Source: Roseicyclus marinus (GTDB taxonomy: Bacteria > Pseudomonadota > Alphaproteobacteria > Rhodobacterales > Rhodobacteraceae). From it: a stretch of 64,000 nucleotides of DNA. The stretch is from positions 2,111,001 to 2,175,000 of the forward strand of contig NZ_AP027266.1 of NCBI RefSeq assembly GCF_036322625.1. The letters are read 5' to 3'. Shown piece by piece: positions 25,668 through 34,064 of this stretch; position 1 is the first letter of the stretch, and each line of letters begins with the position of its first letter. The position numbers were made by a program, and so were the translations under genes. The notes under the pieces were generated by a model, which saw only the letters and a list, made by a program, of their open reading frames with translations, ran no database searches and was not told the origin of the DNA.

Positions 25668-26609
25668 ATGCTGGGCAAGACCGCAGGCGGCCTCTTCTGG
25701 ATGTTCCGCTATCTCGAACGCTCCGAAAACACCGCCCGCCTGATCGAGGCAGGCTTTCGCATCGCGCTGACGCGGGCCGATGGCGATGACGACGAATGGA
25801 CAAGCGTGCTGCAGACCGCCGCCGTCGCGCATCTCTATTTCCAGAAGCACGAGCAGATCGAAGCCGCCAAGGCCATCGACTTCATGCTGCGCGACATGTC
25901 GAACCCGTCCTCCGTACTGTCGGCCATCGCCGCGGCCCGGATGAACGCGCGCCTGGTGCGCACCGCCATCACCCGCGAGGTCTGGGAGGCGGTCAACGAC
26001 ACCTACATGATCCTCAAGCGCGAACTGGCCCGCCCCGTGTCCGCGCGCGACCTGCCCGAGGTTCTGGCGCTGATCCGCCAGCAATCGGCCTTGGTGCGCG
26101 GCGCGATGCACGGCACGATGCTCAGAAACGACATCTTCGATTTCTGCCGCCTGGGCACATTCCTCGAACGCGCGGACAATACGGCGCGCATCCTGGACGT
26201 GAAATACTACGTCCTCTTGCCGTCGATCAGCCAGATCGGGTCGAGCCTCGACAACGTGCAATGGGAAACGATCCTGCGCTCGGTCGCGGGGATGCGTGCC
26301 TATCGCTGGATCACACAAGGGGAAACCAGCCCCATCGGGATCGCGGATTTCCTGATCTTCGACACGCGGATGCCGCGCAGCCTTGCGTTTTCGGTGGGCA
26401 AGATCGCCACCAATCTGGGCTATCTGGAACGCGCTTACGGCTTGCGCCACCCTTGTCACGACCAGATCGACGTGATCGCGGCACGGCTGACCCATGGCAC
26501 GATCGACCGCGTTTTCGAGGATGGATTGCACGAATTCATCACCGATTTCCTGACCGACATCGCCCGCCTGGGGCAGCAGATCGAAACCGATTACAGGTTT
26601 CTGGGATGA
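25668..26609 (+). CDS. Alpha-E domain protein (DUF403)
   Basis: A 313-residue, almost fully helical protein of the alpha-E family (COG2307). The N-terminus LGKTAGGLFWMFRYLERSENTARLIEAG is the hallmark (FWMFRYLERSENTAR). It contains repeated R-x-D-N-T-A-R-like blocks (CRLGTFLERADNTARILD) and ends with TDYRFLG. No catalytic motif is known; in other bacteria it is fused to or paired with the ATP-grasp protein, so a complex partner role is likely. It starts four bases after the ATP-grasp stop and is followed at once by the transglutaminase gene. Confidence 0.92.
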   Translation: MLGKTAGGLFWMFRYLERSENTARLIEAGFRIALTRADGDDDEWTSVLQTAAVAHLYFQKHEQIEAAKAIDFMLRDMSNPSSVLSAIAAARMNARLVRTAITREVWEAVNDTYMILKRELARPVSARDLPEVLALIRQQSALVRGAMHGTMLRNDIFDFCRLGTFLERADNTARILDVKYYVLLPSISQIGSSLDNVQWETILRSVAGMRAYRWITQGETSPIGIADFLIFDTRMPRSLAFSVGKIATNLGYLERAYGLRHPCHDQIDVIAARLTHGTIDRVFEDGLHEFITDFLTDIARLGQQIETDYRFLG

Positions 26610-26613
26610 GCCG

Positions 26614-27417
26614 ATGCGCCTGAAGATCCTGCACACCACCACCTACCATTTCGACAGGCCGGTGCCCTACGGTCTGCAACAGCTGCGCCTTGTGCCCAAG
26701 AGCCGCGCGGGACAGGCCATCCTGACCTGGAAGATGGAGATCAAGGGCGGCACGCTTGAGACCGAGTTTACCGATCACCACCAGAACCGCGTGTCGCTGA
26801 TTTCATTCGACAGCCAGGCGACCTCGATCGTCGTCCATTGCGAGGGCGAGGTGGAAACCGCCGACGTGGCGGGCGTGACGGGGCGGCATGCGGGCTTTGC
26901 GCCGCTGTGGTTCTTTCAGGGGGCGACCGATCTGACCCGCGCGGGGCCCAAGGTGCGCGCCCTTGTCCGGGGCCTGAAAGAAGAACAGCCCGAGGATATT
27001 CCGCGCCTTCATGCGCTTTCGGCCCGCGTGCTGGCCGCCGTGCCCTATACGCTCGGCGTCACGCATTCCGCCACGTCGGCCGAGGAAGCGGTCGATCACG
27101 GCGGCGGCGTCTGCCAGGATCACGCCCATATCTTCATCGCCGCAGCCCGGCACCTGGGCTATGCGGCGCGCTATGTCTCGGGCTATCTGATGATGGATGA
27201 CCGCATCCACCAGGATGCCAGCCACGCCTGGGCCGAGGTGCATGTCGAACCGCTTGGCTGGGTGGGTTTCGACATCTCGAACGGCATTTCGCCCGATACG
27301 CGCTACGTGCGGGTCGCAACCGGTCTCGATTACCGCGATGCGGCCCCGGTCAGCGGCTTGCGCTTCGGAAGCTCTGGCGAAGCCATGTCCATCGACATAC
27401 AGGTTCAGCAGCAGTAA
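26614..27417 (+). CDS. Transglutaminase-like cysteine protease (Anbu operon)
   Basis: A 267-residue protein with an N-terminal beta domain (LKILHTTTYHFDRPVPYGLQ) typical of bacterial transglutaminase family members, then the papain-fold core. The catalytic triad is visible: Cys167 in GVCQDHAHIF, His204 in ASHAWAEVHV, Asp220 in VGFDISNG. There is no signal peptide, so it acts in the cytoplasm, unlike many transglutaminase-like proteins. Predicted to cleave or reverse the peptide bonds made by the ATP-grasp partner. Four bases separate it from the alpha-E gene. Confidence 0.93.
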   Translation: MRLKILHTTTYHFDRPVPYGLQQLRLVPKSRAGQAILTWKMEIKGGTLETEFTDHHQNRVSLISFDSQATSIVVHCEGEVETADVAGVTGRHAGFAPLWFFQGATDLTRAGPKVRALVRGLKEEQPEDIPRLHALSARVLAAVPYTLGVTHSATSAEEAVDHGGGVCQDHAHIFIAAARHLGYAARYVSGYLMMDDRIHQDASHAWAEVHVEPLGWVGFDISNGISPDTRYVRVATGLDYRDAAPVSGLRFGSSGEAMSIDIQVQQQ

Positions 27418-27462
27418 TCCTGACCGCGACAGGCGGGGCAGGCAGGGGATGGTGGCAGGCGC

Positions 27463-28203
27463 ATGACCTATTGCGTGGGGCTCAAGCTCGACCGGGGGCT
27501 GGTATTCATGTCCGACACCCGCACCAATGCGGGCGTCGACAATATCAGCGTGTTCCGCAAGATGTTCATCTGGGACCGGCCCGGGGAACGGTCGGTCACG
27601 CTGATGACGGCGGGCAATCTTGCGACGACGCAAGCGGTCGTGTCGCTTCTGAACGAACGCGCCAAACCGGCCGAGGAACGCGGCGCGCCCTCGATCCTGG
27701 AAGCCGCATCGATGTTCCAGGTGGCCAAGCTGGTGGGCGAAACCCTGCGCGAGGTCATCGTGGAGCAATCGGGCCGCATGGGGATGCAGGCCGATAGCCC
27801 GTTTTCCGCCACGCTCATCCTTGGCGGGCAGGTCCATGGCGGTGAACCCCGGCTCTTCATGATCTACCCCGAGGGCAATTTCGTGGAAGCCAGCGCCGAC
27901 ACGCCCTTTTTCCAGATCGGCGAGACGAAATACGGCAAGCCGATCCTGGTGCGCGCCTATGATCCGGGCATGAGTTTCGAGGATGCGGTGAAGCTTTTGA
28001 TGCTGAGCTTCGATTCGACGATCAAGGCCAACCTGTCGGTCAGCCTGCCGCTCGATCTGCATCTCTACGAGGCCGACAGTCTCAAGACGGGCCGCGTCCA
28101 CCGGATCGAACGCGACGATCCTTTCTACGAGATGATTTCCTCGGGCTGGGGTGAGGCGCTCAGGGCGGCCTTCGACCGGTTGCCGGCCTATCGGTTGGAA
28201 TGA
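27463..28203 (+). CDS. Anbu (BPH-type) proteasome-like protease
   Basis: A 246-residue Ntn hydrolase of the Anbu class, an ancestral relative of proteasome beta subunits and HslV. The mature N-terminus would be Thr2 (MTYCVGLKLDRGLVFMSDTR), the nucleophile, after Met removal; there is no propeptide. LVFMSDTRTNAG is the beta-hairpin with Asp/Arg-like contacts; KYGKPIL and FDSTIKANLSVSLPLDL are family-specific. Anbu forms open helical rings rather than closed barrels in studied species. It closes the four-gene operon, 45 bases after the transglutaminase. Confidence 0.94.
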   Translation: MTYCVGLKLDRGLVFMSDTRTNAGVDNISVFRKMFIWDRPGERSVTLMTAGNLATTQAVVSLLNERAKPAEERGAPSILEAASMFQVAKLVGETLREVIVEQSGRMGMQADSPFSATLILGGQVHGGEPRLFMIYPEGNFVEASADTPFFQIGETKYGKPILVRAYDPGMSFEDAVKLLMLSFDSTIKANLSVSLPLDLHLYEADSLKTGRVHRIERDDPFYEMISSGWGEALRAAFDRLPAYRLE

Positions 28204-28208
28204 GGGTC

Positions 28209-28284
28209 GGGTGGTGCGCCGTGACAGGCGCACCCTACAAGGCCGCGAGGGGAACCGTAGGGTGTGCCTTCAGGCGCACCACCC
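28209..28284. repeat. REP-like inverted repeat, GGTGGTGCGCC family
   Basis: Two arms face each other: GGGTGGTGCGCC ... GCACCCTAC and, inverted, GTAGGGTGTGCC ... GGCGCACCACCC, with about 18 bases between. Each arm can itself fold. It lies between the converging Anbu and monooxygenase genes. The pattern resembles the short palindromes mobilised by RAYT transposases; no such gene is in the window. May also serve as a bidirectional terminator. Confidence 0.75.
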
Positions 28285-28296
28285 TTCCCCGCCCCG

Positions 28297-29460
28297 TCAC
28301 GCGGTCACGTCGAACCGATGCACCCAATCGAATTTTCCCGCCACCACATGCGGCGCAACCCGTTGCGCGGCGCGCAGCGCCGTATGGGCGGCAAAGCGGA
28401 ACGGGCCGGGGCGCAGGTGATAATTCTCGGCATTGTCATTGGCCGCCTGCACGATCCGCGCGCAACGCGGGCGGCGCAGCGCCTCGTAGCGGGCCAGCCC
28501 TTCGCGCGTCTCGGGCTCCTCCGACAGGCAGCGGGCCAGGACATAGGCATCCTCGAGCGCCATGTTCGCGCCCTGCGCCAGAAAGGGCAGCGTCGGATGC
28601 GCCGCATCGCCCAAGAGCGCAAGCCGATCATCCTGCCAGACCTGCGCGACCGGATGACGGAACAGGCCCCACAAGAACACATCCTCCGCCCGGTCCAGCA
28701 GGTCGCGCAATTCGGGGCAGAAATCGGTAAAGGCGCGCGCCATCCGCGCGGGGTCGTCGCGGTGGTTCCACCCTTCGGCGGCCCAACCGTCGCGTTCCTC
28801 GACCGCCACGATATTCACCAGCAGCCGGTCGCGCAGCGGGTAGCGCACCACGTGCCGCCCCGGCCCCATGAAAACATGGGCCTCGGGTGCCATGGGTTCA
28901 TCCACCGGAATGGTGCAGCGCCACGCCACCTGTCCGGTGAAAAAGGGGCGTGACTTGGGATTGAGCGCCAGTCGCGCGGGCGAATGCAATCCATCCGCCG
29001 CGATGGTCAGGCCATGGGTCTCGACCGTGCCATCGGCAAGCGTCACCTCCGTCGCCATCGGCCCCTGCGTGATGGCGGAAACCCTGACACCCAGCCGGAT
29101 CGTGACACCCCGCGCCGCGCATTCCCGGGCCAGAAGCCCGACCAGATCGGCGCGATGCACCAGGTGCCAGGGCTGATCGGGCCGCGTGAGGGGCATGGTG
29201 AACACCTCGGCCCCGCGTCGGAAATCGCGCAGGCGTACGGCTTGCGACCGGGGGCTGAGGGCGGCCAGCGCCTCGGCCAGGCCCAGGGCTTGCAGCACGC
29301 GCCAGCCATTGGGGCTGATCTGGATGCCTGCGCCGACCTCGGTGATCTCGGGGGCCTGTTCGAGCACGGTCACGACCGCCCCGCGCGCGGCCAGCGCCAG
29401 GGCGGCGGACAGCCCACCGATCCCGCCGCCGACGATCGTCACCTCTTGCCCGATCAGCAT
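28297..29460 (-). CDS. FAD-dependent monooxygenase (salicylate hydroxylase-like)
   Basis: A 387-residue class A flavoprotein hydroxylase. VTIVGGGIGGLSAALALAARG is present in two parts (VTIVGGGIGG, LSAALALA) as the FAD-binding Rossmann motif; the DG motif is TIAADGLHSPAR; and LLGDAAHPTLPFLAQGANMALED is the GD/FAD-ribityl motif. Relatives hydroxylate salicylate, 3- or 6-hydroxybenzoates or 6-hydroxynicotinate; no operon partner fixes the substrate. The start at 29460 has GGGGGATGAC before it and places the Rossmann motif normally; the upstream ATG at 29487 would add a poor extension. It lies 79 bases downstream of dksA with a terminator between. Confidence 0.88.
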   Translation of the reverse strand: MLIGQEVTIVGGGIGGLSAALALAARGAVVTVLEQAPEITEVGAGIQISPNGWRVLQALGLAEALAALSPRSQAVRLRDFRRGAEVFTMPLTRPDQPWHLVHRADLVGLLARECAARGVTIRLGVRVSAITQGPMATEVTLADGTVETHGLTIAADGLHSPARLALNPKSRPFFTGQVAWRCTIPVDEPMAPEAHVFMGPGRHVVRYPLRDRLLVNIVAVEERDGWAAEGWNHRDDPARMARAFTDFCPELRDLLDRAEDVFLWGLFRHPVAQVWQDDRLALLGDAAHPTLPFLAQGANMALEDAYVLARCLSEEPETREGLARYEALRRPRCARIVQAANDNAENYHLRPGPFRFAAHTALRAAQRVAPHVVAGKFDWVHRFDVTA

Positions 29461-29475
29461 GTCATCCCCCGATGC

Positions 29476-29503
29476 GAAAAAGGGCACCCCGAAGGATGCC
29501 CCT
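29476..29503 (-). terminator. Terminator after dksA
   Basis: On the minus strand GGGGCATCCTTCGGGGTGCCC is a stem-loop (GGGCA-CC with TTCG loop) followed by TTTTT. It lies 36 bases past the dksA stop and just before the monooxygenase start. Confidence 0.8.
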
Positions 29504-29539
29504 GTCTTGTTCCAGCCCGATGGCCGAAAGGCAGCGCGG

Positions 29540-29962
29540 TCAGTCGTCGCGATGCACTTTCTCGCGGCGTTCGTGACGTTCCTGCGCCTCGAGGCTCATC
29601 GTGGCGATGGGGCGCGCATCCAGCCGCTTGAGGCTGATGGGTTCGCCCGTCACCTCGCAATAGCCGTATTCGCCCTCTTCGATGCGGCGCAGCGCGCTGT
29701 CGATCTTGGCGATGAGCTTGCGCTGGCGATCCCGGGTGCGCAATTCGAGCGCCCGGTCGGTTTCCTCGCTCGCGCGGTCGGCGATATCGGGAATGTTGCG
29801 CGTGCCGTCCTGAAGCGCCTCGACCGTGGTCCGGCTTTCGTCCAGCAACTCGTTCTTCCAGGTGATCAGCTTTCGCCGGAAATATTCGAGCTGACGCTCG
29901 TTCATGAAAGGTTCGTCCTCCGCGGGACGGTAATCCTCGGGCAGAAAAATCTCGGCCTTCAT
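29540..29962 (-). CDS. dksA: DksA/TraR-type transcription factor lacking zinc cysteines
   Basis: A 140-residue DksA. It enters the secondary channel of RNA polymerase and, with ppGpp, tunes rRNA and stress promoters. The coiled-coil tip keeps the essential D-x-x-D-x-A (IPDIADRASEET). The globular end should hold four cysteines, but the segment reads GYCEVTGEPISLKRLDARP and then ATMSLEAQERHE: only one Cys remains, so zinc cannot be bound as in E. coli. This Cys-poor form is known for alphaproteobacterial and some pseudomonad DksA proteins, and makes the factor insensitive to zinc or thiol oxidation. Start at 29962 is supported by GGGAGCGAC upstream. A strong terminator follows. Confidence 0.92.
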   Translation of the reverse strand: MKAEIFLPEDYRPAEDEPFMNERQLEYFRRKLITWKNELLDESRTTVEALQDGTRNIPDIADRASEETDRALELRTRDRQRKLIAKIDSALRRIEEGEYGYCEVTGEPISLKRLDARPIATMSLEAQERHERREKVHRDD

Positions 29963-30236
29963 GTCGCTCCCCTCAGCGAAGCCGGCGTCGTCTTGTCGGT
30001 CTGGCATGACACCCTTCCGGCCCCTCGCCGCCCGATTACTAGACCGCGCGCGGCTTGTCGACACTCTAATGCGTGGGCCATGGCAATCCGGCCCATCGGC
30101 AAGGCGCGTTCGCTTTCTAGGCAAGTTTTTCGAGGTCTGCTCGCCTTTTGAGCGAAACTCCATCGGCCCTGGCCGCAGCCCTTTCCCCGTCGGGCCCAAG
30201 CCGCTACCACTAAGACGGAAAACGGGAGATCGAGGC
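29963..30236. promoter_or_regulatory. Divergent dksA/moxR intergenic region
   Basis: 274 bases that must hold the promoters of both dksA (minus) and the MoxR gene (plus). I see GGGAGATCGAGGC before the MoxR ATG as a ribosome-binding site, but no clear paired -35/-10 or palindrome. Confidence 0.4.
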
Positions 30237-31082
30237 ATGACCACACGGTTCGAAGGCAGCGAAAGCTATGTCGCCACCGAGGATCTGACCGTCGCCGTCA
30301 ATGCGGCGGTGACGCTGGAGCGGCCCTTGCTGGTGAAGGGGGAACCGGGCACCGGCAAGACGGAACTGGCGCGGCAGGTCGCGGGCGCGCTGGGGCTGCC
30401 GATCCTCGAATGGCACATCAAGTCGACGACCCGCGCCCAGCAGGGATTGTACGAATATGACGCGGTCAGCCGCTTGCGCGACAGCCAGTTGGGGGATGCG
30501 CGCGTCAACGATGTGCGCAACTACATCCGCAAGGGGAAACTGTGGCAAGCCTTTGAGCAGGAAGGAAAATGTGTCCTGCTGATCGACGAGATCGACAAGG
30601 CCGACATCGAGTTCCCGAACGATCTTTTGCAAGAATTGGACCGGATGGAATTCTTCGTCTACGAGACGGGAGAAACGATCCGCGCCAAAACGCGACCCAT
30701 CGTCATCATCACGTCGAACAACGAAAAGGAACTGCCCGACGCGTTCCTCAGGCGCTGTTTCTTTCACTACATCCGCTTTCCCGACATGGAGGTGATGAAG
30801 CGGATCGTCGAGGTGCATTTCCCCGGCATCAAGGCGCAGCTTCTGACCACGGCGCTGACGCAATTCTACGAAATCCGCGATCAGCAGGGGCTGAAGAAAA
30901 AGCCCTCCACATCCGAGGTTCTGGACTGGCTCAAGCTGCTTCTGGCCGAGGATCTGTCGCCCGAGGACCTCAAACGCGACGGCGCTTCGGCGCTGCCGAA
31001 GCTGCACGGGGCGCTGTTGAAGAACGAGCAGGACGTGGCCCTGTTCGAGCGTCTGGCCTTTCTCGCGCCGCGCCGAAGGTGA
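30237..31082 (+). CDS. MoxR-family AAA ATPase
   Basis: A 281-residue AAA+ ATPase of the MoxR class. Walker A is GEPGTGKTEL near residues 36-45, Walker B is CVLLIDEIDKAD near 115, sensor 1 is VIITSNNEKELPDAF, and the arginine finger lies in LRRCFFHYIRF. MoxR proteins remodel or insert metal cofactors together with a vWA-domain partner. That partner is very likely the CoxE-like protein 1.8 kb downstream (32880). The ORF begins at 30237 after GGGAGATCGAGGC; upstream in-frame extensions run through the dksA promoter. Confidence 0.92.
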   Translation: MTTRFEGSESYVATEDLTVAVNAAVTLERPLLVKGEPGTGKTELARQVAGALGLPILEWHIKSTTRAQQGLYEYDAVSRLRDSQLGDARVNDVRNYIRKGKLWQAFEQEGKCVLLIDEIDKADIEFPNDLLQELDRMEFFVYETGETIRAKTRPIVIITSNNEKELPDAFLRRCFFHYIRFPDMEVMKRIVEVHFPGIKAQLLTTALTQFYEIRDQQGLKKKPSTSEVLDWLKLLLAEDLSPEDLKRDGASALPKLHGALLKNEQDVALFERLAFLAPRRR

Positions 31083-31102
31083 AGGAAGGGTAAAGAAATC
31101 GC

Positions 31103-31133
31103 GCCATTCCTTTCCAAAACGTGAAAGGATGGC
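31103..31133 (+). terminator. Stem-loop between moxR and the DUF2927 gene
   Basis: GCCATTCCTTTC and GAAAGGATGGC pair with one bulged base around an 8-base loop. No run of T follows beyond GTCTTT, so it may only partly terminate. Confidence 0.4.
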
Positions 31134-31293
31134 ACGTCTTTGCCGGCTCCGCAAAACTGCTCGTGCTTGACCGAATTGATGCCACAATCGGGCAGCAAGC
31201 TGGACCGGCAGATGACCACGTTCCGGGTCCTTGGGGGATTCTCATGACCATGCCTGTCCCGCGCCACGATGCGCCGAGCCGGTCCAGCCGCGC

Positions 31294-32673
31294 ATGAGGT
31301 CCTTGCGCCTCCTTGTCCTGTCGGCGGCATCCGCGTGGGTCCTTGCGGGCTGCGTGGCCTCCAACGCGCCCTTGGGCGAGATGCCCGAACGCCGCATGCC
31401 GCCCGCGATCGCGCAGGCCGTGCCGGTGATGAACCAGTTCGGCGCGCCAGAGCCTGCGCCGGTGACGCGGTCCAATTCGCAGATCGCGGCGGATTTCCTT
31501 GAACTGTCGTTCCAGATGGAATCGGGGCGCGAGATCGCGCGGCTGTCGCGGTTCGAGGGGCCGGTCACCATCGCGGTGGTGCCGGGCGGTCCGGCGACGC
31601 TGTCGGCCGATCTGGACCGGCTGATCGACCGCTTGCGGCGCGAGGCGCGCATCGACATTCGCCGCGTCGCCCATGGGCAGGACGCCAACATCACCGTCGA
31701 GACCCTGCCACGCGACAGGATGCAGCGGATCGTGCCGGAGGCGGCCTGTTTCGTGGTGCCGCGCGTCACGTCATGGGCGGAATTCCGGCGGGCGCGCAAT
31801 TCGCGGGACATGGATTGGACGACGCTGGAAACCCGCGACAGGGTCGCCGTTTTCCTGCCCAATGACGTGGCCCCCCAAGAGGTGCGCGATTGCCTGCACG
31901 AGGAAGTGGCACAGGCGCTGGGGCCGCTCAACGACCTGTATCGCCTGCCCGATTCCATCTTCAACGACGACAATTTCCATGCCGTGCTGACCGGTTTCGA
32001 CATGCTGATCCTGCGCGCCTATTACGATCCGGCCATCCGGTCGGGCATGACGCGGGCCGAGGTGGCGGCGGTGTTGCCGGGCATTCTGGCGCGGATCAAT
32101 CCGCGTGGACAGGTCGGGGGCGGTGCGGGTGCCGAGGTGGCGACCCCGCGCGCCTGGATCGAGGCGGTCGAGACCGCGCTTGGCCCCGGCACGCGGGACG
32201 GGTTGCGCGTGGCCGCCGCCGAGCGCGCCGTCGCCATCGCGCAGGCCGAGGGGCTGACGGATTCACGGCTGGCCTTCAGCTATTTCGCGCTGGGGCGTCT
32301 GGCGCTTGGCATCGATGTGGAACGGTCGGTGAATGCGTTCCTCGCCGCCTCGGAGCTTTATGACCGGATCGCGCCGGGGGGTATCCATGCGGCGCATATC
32401 GACATGCAGCTGGCCGCCTTTGCGCTCAGTTCGGGGCGGGCGGAAGATGCGCTGAGCCTGTCGGGGCGCGCGATGCCGGCTGCCACGCGGGCGCAGAACG
32501 CGGCGCTCTTGTCGACGCTCCTGATGATCCGGGCCGAGGCGCTGGAGGCGCTTGGCCGCGCATCGGAGGCGCGTCAGGTCCGGCTCGACAGCCTTGCCTG
32601 GGGTCGTTATGGCTTCGGCAATTCCGCGGTGGTGGGTGCGCGCCTGACAGAGGTTGCCGCATTGTCGCCGTGA
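31294..32673 (+). CDS. DUF2927 lipoprotein with C-terminal helical repeats (second of two)
   Basis: A 459-residue predicted lipoprotein. The signal MRSLRLLVLSAASAWVLAGC ends with the lipobox Cys20. DUF2927 occupies roughly residues 55-260: DCLHEEVAQALGPLNDLYRL, then SIFNDDNFHAVLTGFDMLILRAYYDP. The rest (about 290-455) is an alpha-helical TPR-like region with ALGRLALGIDVERSV and AAHIDMQLAAFALSSG. The region after the HEEVAQ core differs from the paralogue at 19263. The start at 31294 was chosen for the lipobox; an upstream ATG at 31231 would place a polar stretch before it. It sits between the MoxR and vWA genes. Confidence 0.85.
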   Translation: MRSLRLLVLSAASAWVLAGCVASNAPLGEMPERRMPPAIAQAVPVMNQFGAPEPAPVTRSNSQIAADFLELSFQMESGREIARLSRFEGPVTIAVVPGGPATLSADLDRLIDRLRREARIDIRRVAHGQDANITVETLPRDRMQRIVPEAACFVVPRVTSWAEFRRARNSRDMDWTTLETRDRVAVFLPNDVAPQEVRDCLHEEVAQALGPLNDLYRLPDSIFNDDNFHAVLTGFDMLILRAYYDPAIRSGMTRAEVAAVLPGILARINPRGQVGGGAGAEVATPRAWIEAVETALGPGTRDGLRVAAAERAVAIAQAEGLTDSRLAFSYFALGRLALGIDVERSVNAFLAASELYDRIAPGGIHAAHIDMQLAAFALSSGRAEDALSLSGRAMPAATRAQNAALLSTLLMIRAEALEALGRASEARQVRLDSLAWGRYGFGNSAVVGARLTEVAALSP

Positions 32674-32698
32674 CAGGAAACCGGGCGGGGCAAAAGGC

Positions 32699-32863
32699 AT
32701 GTTGAACTTGATCGGAGGGGCCTGCGGCATCGCGCTGGGTCTGATCGTGGCGCGGCGCAAGGGCGGCAACAGGCTGGACCTGCTGCATTACGCCACGATC
32801 TTCGGCATCATCGGCTTCACGATCGGGGCTTTCGCGATGCTTGTGATCCCCGCGCCCGCCTGA
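32699..32863 (+). CDS. 54-residue two-helix membrane protein
   Basis: A small protein with two hydrophobic stretches (NLIGGACGIALGLIVA and FGIIGFTIGAFAMLVIPAPA) separated by RRKGGNRLDLLHYAT. AAAAGG lies one base before the ATG, which is too close for a good ribosome-binding site, so translation may depend on the upstream gene. It is 25 bases after the DUF2927 stop and 16 bases before the vWA start. No family is recognised. Position suggests an accessory of the MoxR/vWA complex or a membrane anchor. Confidence 0.6.
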   Translation: MLNLIGGACGIALGLIVARRKGGNRLDLLHYATIFGIIGFTIGAFAMLVIPAPA

Positions 32864-32879
32864 CATCCTGCGGGGCAAG

Positions 32880-34064
32880 ATGTTCCTGCCCTTTTTCGAA
32901 ACCCTGCGCGCTGCCCGTATTCCCGTCTCCTTGCGGGAATACCTGAGCTTTCTTGAAGGGGTGTCGCGGGGGCTGGTGACCTATGATGTGGACGGGTTCT
33001 ATTACCTGGCGCGCGCGGCCATGGTGAAGGACGAGCGCCACATGGACCGGTTCGACCAGTGTTTCGCCCATGCCTTTGGCGGGTTGGAGCAGATCACGCC
33101 CGAACAGGTGCTGGAAGCTGCGGAAATTCCGCCCGAATGGCTGGAAAAGCTGGCCGAAAAGCACCTGACGCCCGAGGAACGCGCCGAGATCAAGGCGCTG
33201 GGCGGGTTCGACAAGCTGATGGAGACGCTGCGCGAGCGCCTGCGCGAACAAGAGGGCCGCCACCAGGGCGGCAACAAGTGGATCGGCACGGCGGGCACAT
33301 CGCCCTTTGGCGCCTATGGCTACAATCCCGAAGGGGTGCGGATCGGCCAGGCCGAGTCCCGCCACCGCCGCGCGGTCAAGGTCTGGGACAAGCGCGAATT
33401 CCGGGATTTCGCGGGCGACGTGGAACTGGGCACGCGCAACATCAAGGTGGCGCTGAAACGGCTGCGGCAATGGGCGCGCGACGGCGCGGCGGAGGAGCTG
33501 GACCTGGACGGGACGATCCGGGCCACTGCCGAACAGGGCTGGCTGGACGTCAAGACCCGGCCCGAGCGGCGCAACGCGGTCAAGGTGATCCTGTTTCTCG
33601 ACGTGGGCGGGTCGATGGACGACCATATCAAGGTGGTGGAGGAATTGTTTTCCGCCGCCCGCGCCGAATTCAAGCATCTGGAACATTACTATTTCCACAA
33701 TTGCCTGTACGAAAGCGTCTGGCGCGACAACCGCAGGCGCTGGACCGAGCAGATCCCGACCCATGAGGTGATGAACACCTATGGGTCCGATTACAAATGC
33801 ATCTTTGTCGGCGATGCGGCCATGTCGCCCTACGAGATCGCCTTTGCGGGCGGGGCGAACGAGCATTGGAACGAGGAGGCGGGCCAGGTCTGGCTGGAGC
33901 GGGCGCGCACGCAATGGCCCGACCATCTGTGGATCAATCCCACGCCCGAAAAGCTGTGGGGCTATACGCAATCCATCGGCATGATCCGCGAGATTTTCGA
34001 GGGGCGCATGGTGCCCATGACGCTTGAGGGGCTGGACCGGGGGATGCGGGAGCTGGGCCGATGA
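32880..34064 (+). CDS. CoxE-like vWA-domain protein
   Basis: A 394-residue protein with a C-terminal von Willebrand A domain. The MIDAS motif is DVGGSMDDH, with Asp241 opening it (D-x-G-x-S), and IFVGDAAMSPYEI later supplies the second metal contact. The first 200 residues are helical and charged, as in CoxE and YehP types. Such proteins partner MoxR AAA ATPases, whose gene lies 1.8 kb upstream. It overlaps the next gene by four bases. It has no signal peptide and is cytoplasmic. Confidence 0.9.
   Translation: MFLPFFETLRAARIPVSLREYLSFLEGVSRGLVTYDVDGFYYLARAAMVKDERHMDRFDQCFAHAFGGLEQITPEQVLEAAEIPPEWLEKLAEKHLTPEERAEIKALGGFDKLMETLRERLREQEGRHQGGNKWIGTAGTSPFGAYGYNPEGVRIGQAESRHRRAVKVWDKREFRDFAGDVELGTRNIKVALKRLRQWARDGAAEELDLDGTIRATAEQGWLDVKTRPERRNAVKVILFLDVGGSMDDHIKVVEELFSAARAEFKHLEHYYFHNCLYESVWRDNRRRWTEQIPTHEVMNTYGSDYKCIFVGDAAMSPYEIAFAGGANEHWNEEAGQVWLERARTQWPDHLWINPTPEKLWGYTQSIGMIREIFEGRMVPMTLEGLDRGMRELGR

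Noticed and set aside
24206-25678. A 490-residue minus-strand frame opposite the ATP-grasp gene
   Set aside because: Shadow of a well-conserved plus-strand gene; no domain, no ribosome-binding site, His/Arg/Asp-rich composition typical of antisense high-GC frames.
28209-28284. A CRISPR repeat at 28.2 kb
   Set aside because: One inverted pair with no array or spacers and no cas genes; it fits a REP-like element.
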